Assembly (NCBI GenBank): GCA_002372175.1
Contig: DFIS01000049.1
Span: 1-64,000 of the forward strand
Reading direction: 5' to 3'
DNA length: 64,000 nucleotides
DNA from: Solobacterium sp. UBA3691
GTDB lineage: Bacteria > Bacillota_I > Bacilli_A > Erysipelotrichales > Erysipelotrichaceae
Shown: in pieces, positions 53,259 to 63,400 of the stretch
Layout: each line of letters starts with the position of its first letter
Position numbering within the stretch: position 1 is the first letter of the stretch
The notes under the pieces: model-generated
Database searches by the model: none
Seen by the model: the letters and a program-made list of their open reading frames with translations, nothing else
Told to the model about the DNA's origin: nothing
Position numbers and translations under genes: made by a program

Positions 53259-54275
53259 TCATTTATGCCTGAACATCCTGTGTACTTTTCTGTTAATGAT
53301 CATGATCATATCGGTCAGTTCCGGGGCATACTTGAACATGACATATTTACGGTACTGGCAGGCAGGCATCTGTTTCCTGTCTGGATGTAATTTCTGAAAG
53401 CTGTCATGTATGTCCTTTTTTAGAAAACGGTGCAGCTCGGGATCACGCTTCTGTTTCGGAAGGATATGCCGCTCGTACCAGTAAACAAGATACTTCACCA
53501 GTTCAGTGTCCGCATAAGTACTGATTTCAGGACAGGCTGTGTGCAGGTCCAGTACTCTCTGGATGCGGGCCTCGAATGCGTCAAGACGTAATTCTGGGGA
53601 TCTGCTGTTGTTTATACCGTGGGGATTATCAAGATAGTTATAGAGAATATCGGGGATCACCGTGATCATTTTCGCGTCCAGTATGTACTTGTATGTGGTA
53701 AAGATATCTTCAAAGTATTTTCCGTAAGGGAATGGATGCTTACGGATGATCTCAGCTTTTGTAAGATATCGCCAGACATGACTGGTGATCCTTGTGTCTT
53801 CCAGCAGATACTTCAGGATATCTTTTGAGGAGTATGTACCTGAAAGAAACGGCTGGGCAGGGGGTACGATATTGCCGTCCTCCCTGATCATCTGATAGCC
53901 GAAGATACACATGTCTGCAGAAACTTCCTGCAGGGCATTTACGGCCTTTTCAATCATCTGCGGGTGAACGGTGTCATCACTGTCCGCAAAGGCGATATAC
54001 GTCCCGTGTGCGCGTTCTATGCCGTAATTCCTGGTATCCGAGAGACCTCCGTGCGGTTTATGATAAACCGTAATACGGGGATCCTTGTCTTTCCATGCAT
54101 CGCACAGCTTGCCGGAAGTATCGGTGGATCCATCATTGACAACGATGATCTCCAGCTCTTTGTATGTCTGCGCAATGACGGACGACAGACAGCTTCCGAC
54201 ATACTTTTCTACGTTATATACGGGAATAATCATACTGACAGTAGGTTCAGCCATTACGTTGGTCGCAGTTTTCAT
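53259..54275 (-). CDS. Family 2 glycosyltransferase
   Basis: A 338-residue GT2 enzyme on the minus strand, embedded among surface-protein genes: TVSMIIPVYNVEKYVGSC, IIVVNDGSTDTSGKLCD, DTRNYGIERAHGTYIAF, metal-binding ADSDDTVHPQM, and FEDIFTTYKYI on the acceptor side. It is the closest relative in the window of the GT2 at 26785 but has higher-GC codons. The open frame runs back to 54338; ATG 54275 (MKTATNVMAEP) is chosen because it lies 6 bases after a -10 box in a well-formed promoter. ATG 54254 is also possible. It may glycosylate the neighbouring secreted proteins or belong to the polysaccharide pathway; position alone cannot decide. Confidence 0.83.
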   Translation of the reverse strand: MKTATNVMAEPTVSMIIPVYNVEKYVGSCLSSVIAQTYKELEIIVVNDGSTDTSGKLCDAWKDKDPRITVYHKPHGGLSDTRNYGIERAHGTYIAFADSDDTVHPQMIEKAVNALQEVSADMCIFGYQMIREDGNIVPPAQPFLSGTYSSKDILKYLLEDTRITSHVWRYLTKAEIIRKHPFPYGKYFEDIFTTYKYILDAKMITVIPDILYNYLDNPHGINNSRSPELRLDAFEARIQRVLDLHTACPEISTYADTELVKYLVYWYERHILPKQKRDPELHRFLKKDIHDSFQKLHPDRKQMPACQYRKYVMFKYAPELTDMIMIINRKVHRMFRHK

Positions 54276-54281
54276 AAGACA

Positions 54282-54310
54282 ATTATGGATAGGAATGACG
54301 CTGCTTGCAA
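54282..54310 (-). promoter_or_regulatory. Candidate leaderless promoter of the embedded GT2 gene
   Basis: Read on the minus strand: TTGCAA, exactly 17-base spacer, CATAAT, then 6 bases to ATG 54275. No Shine-Dalgarno precedes that ATG. Confidence 0.55.
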
Positions 54311-54409
54311 GTATGGTTTGCGGTATGATTCTGTACATTTATCAACCGCATAGGGTACAATATACATAATATGATTACACAGCATCATTTGTGATCCGGG
54401 AGGTTATTT

Positions 54410-57400
54410 ATGCGAAGCAGGTATCAGCACATCTTTTCTGTTGTCTTAAGTCTTTTTCTTTGTCTCAGTTCATCTTTTACACCGATCGGTGCAGAAGGTG
54501 AAGAAGTACCGGAAAATACCGCAGAACCGGTAACGAAAATCGTACAGGAGGAAGAGCCTGTAACAGAAGAGATTCCGGAGGAGATCTCTGCCGAAGAGGA
54601 GAGCTTACCGGAAGAAGTATCCGAAGAAAATGAACAGGAGACAGTCCCGGAGGAGACCCCTGCTGAGGAACCTGTAACGGAACCGGAAGCAGCTGATACG
54701 GAGGAAACTGATGCAGAAGAGGCTGTGCAGGAAGAACCCGTGCAGGAAGAAACGGAAGATACCGAATTATACGGTACGGAAGAGATCAATGCTGAACCTG
54801 CAGAATATGATATTACGGCAGAGACCACACCGTATCACAACTATGTAAATATAAAACTGGAAGCCTCTAAAGCATATAATAATCTTTATGTTTTATGGAC
54901 GAAAAGCGAAGACTTCGGCGGAATCAGCAGTTTTACCAGCCAAAATGATATTGAGGAAATGGGTATTCAGCGTATGTCACTTTCTTTCGGTATCTATCTG
55001 AACAGTTCAACAGGTAAGTACAGCGGAGAGGGTGTCTGGGCAGGATCCGAAGGGCTGACACCGAATACAAGTTACTATATTCAGATCGTTACGGGAAAAC
55101 AAGTATATGAAGAGGATACGTATATTTATGGATATGAACCGTTATCTTCCGAATACAGCTTTACGACGAAGGCGAGTGTTCCCGAAACATCTTCGGATAG
55201 CTTTGAATATGAGCAGTACGGAGACACAGTCACGATAAAACGATATATCGGTTCCGATGCGGAAGTAACGATACCTTCCATGATCAACGGAGCATGTGTT
55301 AATACGATCTCTTCCTATGCATTCCAGAATAATACACGCATAACCAAGGTAGTCATCCCGTCAACGGTTACCAGCTTCAGCACAGGTGTATTCAACGGAT
55401 GTACCAATCTTGAGACACTGGTCATTCCTAACAGTATTACCAATTTCTGGCAGAGTGCGATCGAGGGCTGTACAAAGCTGAAAATTGCAGGACCTGTCGG
55501 CAGTAACGCAAACCTGCAGATCGATTACAGAGATCATACGATTACAGGTACTTACACCAATCTGATGACATATGTCGAAGAACTGATCGTACCTGATGAT
55601 GTCACGGTGATCGGTAACGGTAATCAGCTGTTCTACAACAATACGACATTGAAGAAGATCACGCTCGGAAACGGTGTTAAAACGATCAATAATAATGCCT
55701 TCAGCTACCTGACAGCACTGGAGACGGTAGACTTCGGCACTTCTCTTGAGACGATTGGTAACAGTGCATTTTCCGGTACAGGCTTAAGCGGAACGATCAC
55801 ACTTCCGGCTTCCGTAAAGACGATCGGCAATAAAGCTTTCAGAGATACATCGATAACAGAGATCCGGTTCCTCGGTGATGCGCCGCAGGTGCCTGCAGGA
55901 TATACAGGCGGCAGTGTTTCACAGGATGCGTTTGTTAATCCTGAAACGGTCAAACTGATCTTCAGCGACAATACCTCCGGCTGGACAGCAGGCGTCTGGA
56001 ACGGCTATTTTGCAAGATCTGCCTCCGATACTTCTACACCGGTGGATGAAGGCGTTGCCGGAGATAACATTATCTGGAAGCTGAACGGAACAGATAACGA
56101 TCTTACCCTCAGCCTGACCGGCAGCGGTGAAACATTTGATTACTATCATAACTGGACCGGCAGTGATGATCAGACAACGGCTCCATGGGGTAAATATTCT
56201 TCAAGGATCACAAAGATCATCGTGGGTGAGGGTGTAAGCAGACTCGGCAATTATGCTTTTTACAAATTGGGTAAGGTCACAGATGTCACACTCCCCGAAA
56301 CGTTAACCGTGATCAGTGATTATGTATTCTATGACTGTGACGGACTCACGGATCTGCCGCTGCCGGTATCCATACAGAAGATCGGCAGTTATACCTTTGC
56401 GGGGAATGATAATATTGCCGGAAGAGTAAAGTTCCCGGATACGCTCAATTATATCGGTGAACATGCGTTTGAATACTGTAAAGGTCTGACAGGCAATCTT
56501 GTCATACCTGACAGTGTCACTTACCTGGGATACGGTGCTTTCTCCGGATGTACCGGTTTCCATGGCACACTGACGCTTTCCGCTAACCTGGATGCTATCC
56601 AGTCATATGCTTTTTCCAACTGTAAGTTCACCGGCACCCTGACGATCCCGGAGGGTGTTACAGAGATCGGCTATCAGGCATTTTACTCATGTGAAGGCTT
56701 TACGGGAGATCTGATCCTTCCAGATTCCATAGAAAAGATTGGGGAAGGCGCCTTTGAGCACTGCTACGGCATGACAGGTACACTGAAGCTTCCTGCTGCA
56801 CTGACCACCCTTGAGAAAAACGCCTTCGCATACCACTGTTTCACCGGAAATCTAATCATCCCGGAAGGTGTACAGACGATTCCGGAATATGCATTCAGAT
56901 CATACCGTTACGACAGTTACGAAGATAAGAAGAGTGGCTTTGACGGTCAGCTGATCCTGCCTGAAGGACTGACTTCTATAGGTAATTATGCTTTCTGGGG
57001 AAATAGTTTCTCGGGAGAGCTGAGTATTCCTGCAGGTGTCACAAAAATCGGTAATTATGCCTTCACCGGGGCTCGTTTCAGCGGTGCTTTGGAGCTTCCG
57101 CCGCAGCTGAAAACGATCGGTGATCATGCGTTTGATAATACACGCTTCGATGATAATACATTCATTCCTGCCAGTGTTATCAGTATCGGTGCCGGGGCTT
57201 TTGCGAATACGCCTGCGCTTGTACATTTCACACTTGCAGGGGAAGATCCTACGGTAGTTGCGGCAGATAACACAGGCGCATCGTTCGATGCGAAGGATAT
57301 TCTGTACTATGATCCAAATGCCGGCGGAAGCTATACAACACCGAAATGGAACGGCTATACAGCATATCCGCTCGGTACAGTCACTGTTGAATCGGTGAAG

Positions 57401-60154
57401 ATCACGGCAGAAGACAATATCCTGCTGAACGGCAAGGCACTTCAGCTGCATGCTTCCGTTATACCGGCAAATGCGGTCAATAAGACTCTTACATGGAGTA
57501 TCGATACGTCTCAGGGAAATTATTATGCCAACTACTTCATGGTTGATCAGACAGGTCTTGTCACAACGACATTTGAGAGCCAAGGTATTGCCAGAGCGAT
57601 AGTCATGGCGACATCCGAAGACGGCGGCTATACCGACAAGTTCCGTGTATATGCCTATAACGGCAAGATCGTGCGTGTCAGCGGTGCATCTTTCAAGAAG
57701 AGCCAGCACCGGATGATACCCGGCAGTTCATATCAGCTGAATATGTATTTCACACCTGCTAATGCATCGATCAAGGATGTCATCTGGACAAGCAGTGATC
57801 CTTCGGTCGTATCGATCGGATACAATTCGACACAGGGAATGGATTATTACGGAACTACCATCAATGCCCTTAAGCCCGGTACAGCTGTGATCACCGGTGT
57901 AAGCGGAGACGGCGGTTATACTTCCGAATGTCTGATCACGGTTCTGGATCAGGCTTCCGGTGTAATCCTGGATTACTCCGACCTGACGATGAATCAAGGT
58001 GAGACATTCAAACTCAGCGGTTATGTCGTAGGTGAAGAGGAAGAAGATTCCTCACTGACATGGTACAGTACGGATACGAATGTTGCCGCTGTAGACAGTA
58101 ACGGTAATATTACAGCTGTAAACGGCGGTACGGCAGACATCATTGCCAGAAGCAGTGACGGCGGTTCTGCCCAGTGTCATGTGACGGTCCTGGTACCGAT
58201 CAGAGGCATCTCTCTCGATATGACATCACTGACACTCTCCGAGGGTGACAGCGCAAAGCTGAACGCCGTGATCACACCGTATAACACAACGGATACGGAA
58301 ATCGTATGGAACAGTGACAATGCGTTGGTTGTCACGGTAGATCAGGGTCTGGTGACAGCTCTGCAGCCCGGTTCTGCGACGGTTACGGTCAGTACTGCCG
58401 ATGGATCGATCAAAGCCGAATGTCAGATCACAGTCAGGGGATCGGAAGTACCTGCAGAGGATATACCGGAAGAGGGTATTCCTGCCGGTATCTGGGTATC
58501 GGGAATCGAAGATAAGACATATACCGGAGCAGCGCAGAAGCAGGATATCCGTGTATATGACGGCAATGTGCTTCTTACCCTGAATAAGGATTACAAGGTC
58601 TCCTATAAGAACAATAAGAATGCCGGCACCGCATCGGTGATCATCACGATGAAGGGCAATTATGCCGGTACAGTCACAGAAACATTTGAAGTACTGCCGC
58701 TGTCACTGACAGAAGCTTCCGTCAGTGCAGACGATATCTATCTGCTTACAACAGGAGCAGTACAGAAGAAAGTGCCGGTCGTGACAAACGGGAAGACCAA
58801 GCTCAGAAACGGCAGAGACTTTACACTGTCCTATGATGAAAACAGCGACTTCACGGAAGCCGGCGATCACTATATCACCGTAAAAGGTATCGGCAATTAT
58901 ACCGATGAGATCGTGGTGACCGAGCATATCAGCGATGCGTCAAATATCATGATCTCCAAGGCATCGGTAAACAAGATCGGCACGCAGATCTATACCGGCA
59001 GTGAGATAGAACCGGCTGTTACCGTGAAGTATAAGAAGGCAGTTCTTACCGAAGGAACCGATTATGAAGTGTCCTACGCAAACAATACTTCGGTCGGAAA
59101 AGGCACGGTGATCATTACCGGTCTTGGTGAATATACCGGAATCAAGAAAGTCACATTCACGATCAGTGGTGTACCGATGAAGAAGGTAACGCTCTCCGGT
59201 CTCATTACTACTGCAGAATATACCGGTGAGGAGATCCTGCAGGATGAAGCAGAACTGATGTACGGCGACCTGCTTCTCACGGAAGGGGAAGACTATACTG
59301 TCTCCTACACAAAGAACGTGAATGCCGGAACAGCTAAGGTGACCTTCAAGGGTATGGGAGGCTTTACCGGTTCGGTTACCAGGTCGTTCAAGATCACCAA
59401 GACTTCCATCGAGGATACTGATGTAGAAGACAGGGATAACATCAGTGTGCCGTATGTCAAAGGCGGCGCAAAGCCGAAGCCTGTCATTACCTGGAATGGT
59501 ACGGAACTGCAGGAAGGCAAAGATTATACCATGAAGTATGCCGGCAATAAGGCCGTAACGGGCACCACTGCCGCAACGATAACAGTTACCGGTAAGGGTA
59601 ACTTCAGCGGTAAGATCACGTTACCGTTTGAGATCACACCCAAGGACCTGTCTCAGACAGCCATAAGTGTCAAGGACAAGGTATATACAGCCAGGGCAAA
59701 TGCCTTCAAGTCATCGGTAACAGTACTGGATACCGACGGAAAGAAACTGAAAGCAGGAACGGATTACAATACCCCGGAATACTCCTGGAAGAGCAGCACG
59801 GCACCTTCATCCGGTACGACTATCCTGGTGAAGATCACAGGTAAGGGAAACTATACCGGCAGTATTACAGCTTCCTACCGGATCATCGACAAACTCTATG
59901 ATATCAGTAAGGCCGGAGTGACCGTACAGCCAAAGACATATACAGGCAAAGCTGTAACGCTTGATCCCAATGCAGGAGATCTGCAGGTCCAGCTGAACGG
60001 ACAGAGCCTGGTATACGGCCAGGATTATGAGATCACCGGATATACAAAGAACATCAGTCAGGGGACAGCTACGGTAACACTGCGCGGTATCGGACAGTAC
60101 GGCGGCGTAAAGACCGTGAAGTTCAGGATCAGTCAGAAAAGAGCCGGGCAGTAG
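54410..60154 (+). CDS. Giant secreted BspA-type LRR protein with Big_2 and Tyr-Thr-Gly repeats
   Basis: A 1914-residue surface protein. A signal peptide (LSLFLCLSSSFTPIGAEG) precedes an acidic Glu/Pro stalk to about 130 and a fibronectin-like segment (about 140-260). BspA/LRR_5-type leucine-rich repeats follow from about 265 to 980, with units such as VVIPSTVTSFSTGVFNGCTN and LTIPEGVTEIGYQAFYSCEG. Four Big_2 modules come next, about 990-1345 (VIWTSSDPSVVSI; WYSTDTNVAAVDSNGNITAV), then about six repeats of roughly 80-90 residues to the end, each starting YTG and containing a DY..SY.NN...GTA.V phrase. BspA-type LRR proteins of mucosal bacteria bind host matrix or other bacteria. No LPXTG or wall-binding repeats are visible. 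ATG 54410 follows GGGAGG. Confidence 0.9.
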   Translation: MRSRYQHIFSVVLSLFLCLSSSFTPIGAEGEEVPENTAEPVTKIVQEEEPVTEEIPEEISAEEESLPEEVSEENEQETVPEETPAEEPVTEPEAADTEETDAEEAVQEEPVQEETEDTELYGTEEINAEPAEYDITAETTPYHNYVNIKLEASKAYNNLYVLWTKSEDFGGISSFTSQNDIEEMGIQRMSLSFGIYLNSSTGKYSGEGVWAGSEGLTPNTSYYIQIVTGKQVYEEDTYIYGYEPLSSEYSFTTKASVPETSSDSFEYEQYGDTVTIKRYIGSDAEVTIPSMINGACVNTISSYAFQNNTRITKVVIPSTVTSFSTGVFNGCTNLETLVIPNSITNFWQSAIEGCTKLKIAGPVGSNANLQIDYRDHTITGTYTNLMTYVEELIVPDDVTVIGNGNQLFYNNTTLKKITLGNGVKTINNNAFSYLTALETVDFGTSLETIGNSAFSGTGLSGTITLPASVKTIGNKAFRDTSITEIRFLGDAPQVPAGYTGGSVSQDAFVNPETVKLIFSDNTSGWTAGVWNGYFARSASDTSTPVDEGVAGDNIIWKLNGTDNDLTLSLTGSGETFDYYHNWTGSDDQTTAPWGKYSSRITKIIVGEGVSRLGNYAFYKLGKVTDVTLPETLTVISDYVFYDCDGLTDLPLPVSIQKIGSYTFAGNDNIAGRVKFPDTLNYIGEHAFEYCKGLTGNLVIPDSVTYLGYGAFSGCTGFHGTLTLSANLDAIQSYAFSNCKFTGTLTIPEGVTEIGYQAFYSCEGFTGDLILPDSIEKIGEGAFEHCYGMTGTLKLPAALTTLEKNAFAYHCFTGNLIIPEGVQTIPEYAFRSYRYDSYEDKKSGFDGQLILPEGLTSIGNYAFWGNSFSGELSIPAGVTKIGNYAFTGARFSGALELPPQLKTIGDHAFDNTRFDDNTFIPASVISIGAGAFANTPALVHFTLAGEDPTVVAADNTGASFDAKDILYYDPNAGGSYTTPKWNGYTAYPLGTVTVESVKITAEDNILLNGKALQLHASVIPANAVNKTLTWSIDTSQGNYYANYFMVDQTGLVTTTFESQGIARAIVMATSEDGGYTDKFRVYAYNGKIVRVSGASFKKSQHRMIPGSSYQLNMYFTPANASIKDVIWTSSDPSVVSIGYNSTQGMDYYGTTINALKPGTAVITGVSGDGGYTSECLITVLDQASGVILDYSDLTMNQGETFKLSGYVVGEEEEDSSLTWYSTDTNVAAVDSNGNITAVNGGTADIIARSSDGGSAQCHVTVLVPIRGISLDMTSLTLSEGDSAKLNAVITPYNTTDTEIVWNSDNALVVTVDQGLVTALQPGSATVTVSTADGSIKAECQITVRGSEVPAEDIPEEGIPAGIWVSGIEDKTYTGAAQKQDIRVYDGNVLLTLNKDYKVSYKNNKNAGTASVIITMKGNYAGTVTETFEVLPLSLTEASVSADDIYLLTTGAVQKKVPVVTNGKTKLRNGRDFTLSYDENSDFTEAGDHYITVKGIGNYTDEIVVTEHISDASNIMISKASVNKIGTQIYTGSEIEPAVTVKYKKAVLTEGTDYEVSYANNTSVGKGTVIITGLGEYTGIKKVTFTISGVPMKKVTLSGLITTAEYTGEEILQDEAELMYGDLLLTEGEDYTVSYTKNVNAGTAKVTFKGMGGFTGSVTRSFKITKTSIEDTDVEDRDNISVPYVKGGAKPKPVITWNGTELQEGKDYTMKYAGNKAVTGTTAATITVTGKGNFSGKITLPFEITPKDLSQTAISVKDKVYTARANAFKSSVTVLDTDGKKLKAGTDYNTPEYSWKSSTAPSSGTTILVKITGKGNYTGSITASYRIIDKLYDISKAGVTVQPKTYTGKAVTLDPNAGDLQVQLNGQSLVYGQDYEITGYTKNISQGTATVTLRGIGQYGGVKTVKFRISQKRAGQ

Positions 60155-60183
60155 ACAGTAACGTAAGGCTTATATCAAAACAT

Positions 60184-60215
60184 GGCCGGAAAGCTGAAAG
60201 GCAGACCGGCCTTTT
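60184..60215 (+). terminator. Rho-independent terminator after the BspA-type gene
   Basis: GGCCGG (60184-60189) pairs with CCGGCC (60206-60211), followed by TTTT. The rest of the 60155-60401 gap holds short inverted repeats, including GTTTCA (60243-60248) with TGAAAC near 60294-60300, but nothing I can name. Confidence 0.75.
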
Positions 60216-60361
60216 CAAATGTCATTATCATGCGGAGGCAGTGTTTCAGGGTATCGGGATGGTCAGGCTCCATGCATGGATAACATGATCTTTGAAACAT
60301 TCAGATCGTAAGATCGCTCCTGACAATATGTTTCTTGTTAGCAGGTGAACAGACTCAATTA

Positions 60362-60385
60362 ATACTATAATTAAATTAATAGTAT
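60362..60385 (+). promoter_or_regulatory. Candidate -10 box within an inverted repeat, upstream of the second subtilase
   Basis: TATAAT at 60366-60371 lies inside an inverted repeat ATACTAT (60362-60368) / ATAGTAT (60379-60385) that would cover the -10 and start site. No clear -35. GGAGG at 60392-60396 is the ribosome site for ATG 60402. Confidence 0.4.
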
Positions 60386-60401
60386 ATTTTTGGAGGTCAT
60401 T

Positions 60402-63400
60402 ATGCTGAGAGATCATCGATTGCTATCTCTGTTCCTAAGTCTTTTCATGTGCTTTAACAGTATTATACCTGTTATGGCAGAAGGCGAAGAGACACCGGTT
60501 CCTGCCGAAACACCGGCATCTGAAACATTAACAGAGTTTGAAGAGGTAAACGAAGAAACCGAAGAACCTGCCGAGGCAGAAGTTTCGGAAATCACCGAAG
60601 AGACCGAAGCTCCTGAGACACCTGCAGAACCGGCAGAGACAGAAGTGACGGAAGAACCGGAGACACCGGAAGAGTCCGCTGAGCCCGAGGTACCTGCTGA
60701 ACCTGAAGGAACAGAAATTCCCGAGGAAACGGAAGTCCCGGAAGTGACAGAAGTTCCTGAGGAGACTGAGGTTCCGGAAGAGACAGCCGAGCCTGAAACA
60801 CCGGAAGTCACGGAAGAACCTGAAGAGACACCAGAAGAGGAAACGGTGATCTTTGAGGTTCCTGAAGGATTTGAACTCAGCGCATATGACATTGAAGGTA
60901 AGGTATACCTGAACAGTGAAGAAGTATCCTTCAGTATGGATACGATCCCTGAAGGCACTGAATACCGTGAAAAAGAACTGATCTTTCCGGCTGCTTCCGA
61001 AGAATACGCCAGAACTGTAGCAGAGATCTATCACGCTGAACTGACATCCTTCAGTGACGGCATCGCAGTCATTACGATTACCGATGAGGATATCACGGTT
61101 GAGGAAGCTGTAACGGCAGCTCTTGATCAGGAGCTCGGACTCCCGCTGGTTGAACCGAACTTTGTCGTTAAAGCCGAACCTGTAATACACGAAGAAGCTG
61201 CAGAACAGTCTGAGAGCTTCAGCCTCCCGGAGGTCAATGACTGGGAAGACTGGGTCAATGATGCCTTCACAGAACCTGATCCGCTGATTACGGCACCGAG
61301 CAGCTTTGAATACCAGTGGCAGCACGAAATGATCAATACGTATGCCGGCTGGAATGCGACGATGGGCGACAGCGATATACTGGTAGCGGTGATCGACACC
61401 AGCGTCGATGCATCTCATGAAGATCTGGCAGGGAAAGTTACCGTAGAGGATATCGGCTGCGGTACATATTACGGAACCGGACACGGCACACATGTTGCAG
61501 GTATCATAGCCGCAACCGTAGATAACGGCGTGGGCGGAGCCGGCATTGCACCGAATGTAGACCTGCTCAGCATCAATGTATTTAACAATTCTCCGGATGC
61601 CCAATTCAGTGATATTGCCAGAGGTGTCAACCGGGCAGTCAGCAGCGGCGCAGATATCATCAACATGTCGCTTGGCAGTTATATGTTTAACTACGCACTG
61701 AATCAGGCAGTACAGATGGCATACAACAGCGGTGTGACAGTGGTCGTGGCAGCAGGAAATGACGGGTCAAATATCAAGACTTTCCCGGCAGCCTACAGCA
61801 ATGTCATCGCTGTCGCAGCTGTAACAAGAGATGGTTCCAGAGCAAGCTATTCCAATTACGGCTCATGGATCACGGTCTCCGCACCCGGATCATTGATCTA
61901 CTCCACAATTACGAGCAACGACTTGCCCGGTGTGAAGTACGAAGCACTCAGCGGTACTTCCATGGCTGCTCCGGTCGTCACAGGCGCAGCAGCTCTCTAC
62001 ATGAGCAAGATGGGCCATGTCGATCCCGATACGATGCGCTCCGTACTGAAGAAATCGGTCAACAAATGTCCGTCCAAGCAGATGGGTGCCGGCATCATCA
62101 GCATCGAGAAGATGTTTAACAAAAAGGAGACAGCACCTCTCATCGAAGTGTTTGACAGATATGGCAATCCGGTAACGGATCTCAGATATCCGGTGCCGGA
62201 AGGATCTTACCTGGTGATCACAGATGAATATCCCGGTGAAAACGATACAGTTCTCTTTACAACAAACGGTAAGAAACCGGCAGTCAAAAACGGGCAGATC
62301 ACCAGCGGTGAAGTATATGACTATATGGAGATCCCGCTGGATCAGTTTACCAAGGGAACAACGGTTACTTTCCAGGCTGCTGTAGTCAACAGTCTTGGTG
62401 TTCTCGGAACGATCAAAAAGCAGTCCGTAAAGATGCCGGCAGTCACCGTACAGCCGTTAAAGATCAGTACGGTAAAGCTTAATCTTTCTTCCGTTTCACT
62501 GCGTCATGCATCATACATGCCGGTCAGCCAGCAACTCTTTGCCCTGAGCTTACTGAATACAGCCGGACAGTCCGTATTGCTGGATACGGTCGAACATGAC
62601 TGGGTATCAAGCAATAACAAGGTAGCTGTTGTTGATGAAGACGGCTTTGTGACAACGGTTGGCGCAGGTACGGCAACGATCACACTGAAGCTGCTGGATG
62701 GCTCCAAGAAGACAGCTTCCTGCAAGGTTACCGTTGTACAGGCAGCCGAAGAGATCAAAATCAAAGGTTTATCTTCAGTAGCCCCCGGAACTTCCGCTTC
62801 CTACAGTGCATCTGTGCTTCCTTCTACAGCCAAAAACAAGAAAGTCACCTGGCAGATCGATACAGACGATGCCGGCATCACGATCGACAGTAAAGGAAAA
62901 GTGAAAGTCGCAGGTACGGTCCCGGTAAACACTGTTTTTATTGTACGTGCCGTATCACAGGATGATCTTACCGTGATCGGTGAGAAGATCGTTGAAGTAT
63001 GTCCGAAGGCAACAGCGCTTTACATTAATACGTCAGACAGCAGAGCTGTATACAACAGTAAGACCGGTGCTTTAAGCAGTGTTGTCCTGTTCACAAACAA
63101 TCTTAACGACGATGAACATGCCGGAGATGAGACTGTCACCAAGCTTGACTCTTATGTAGTCGGCAATGACATTCCGCCGGTATGGACTTCCAGCAATCCC
63201 AAGGTAGCTACCGTTGACCAGGACGGCAACGTCCAGGCACTCAGCGCAGGCAAGACGAAGATCACCTGTACAGCAGACGATGGATCCAAGAAGAAAGCAA
63301 CCGTCACCGTTGAAGTACGTGTACCGGTCTCCGGACTGAATGTGGTCCTGGGGGATTACAACTATGTGGCCGTAGGCAAGTCACTGAATCTGAGCAATAA

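Noticed and set aside
54410..60154. CRISPR-like or simple DNA repeats in the LRR and Tyr-Thr-Gly region
   Set aside because: Periodicity is at protein level with diverged codons; there are no identical direct repeats with unique spacers.
60216..60401. Possible riboswitch in the gap before the second protease
   Set aside because: Several short inverted repeats occur, but I recognise no known riboswitch core and the transcription start is probably downstream, near 60378.
60528..61604. 358-codon minus-strand frame opposite the second protease
   Set aside because: Its repetitive Phe/Arg/Cys text is the antisense of the Glu/Pro stalk and protease core.
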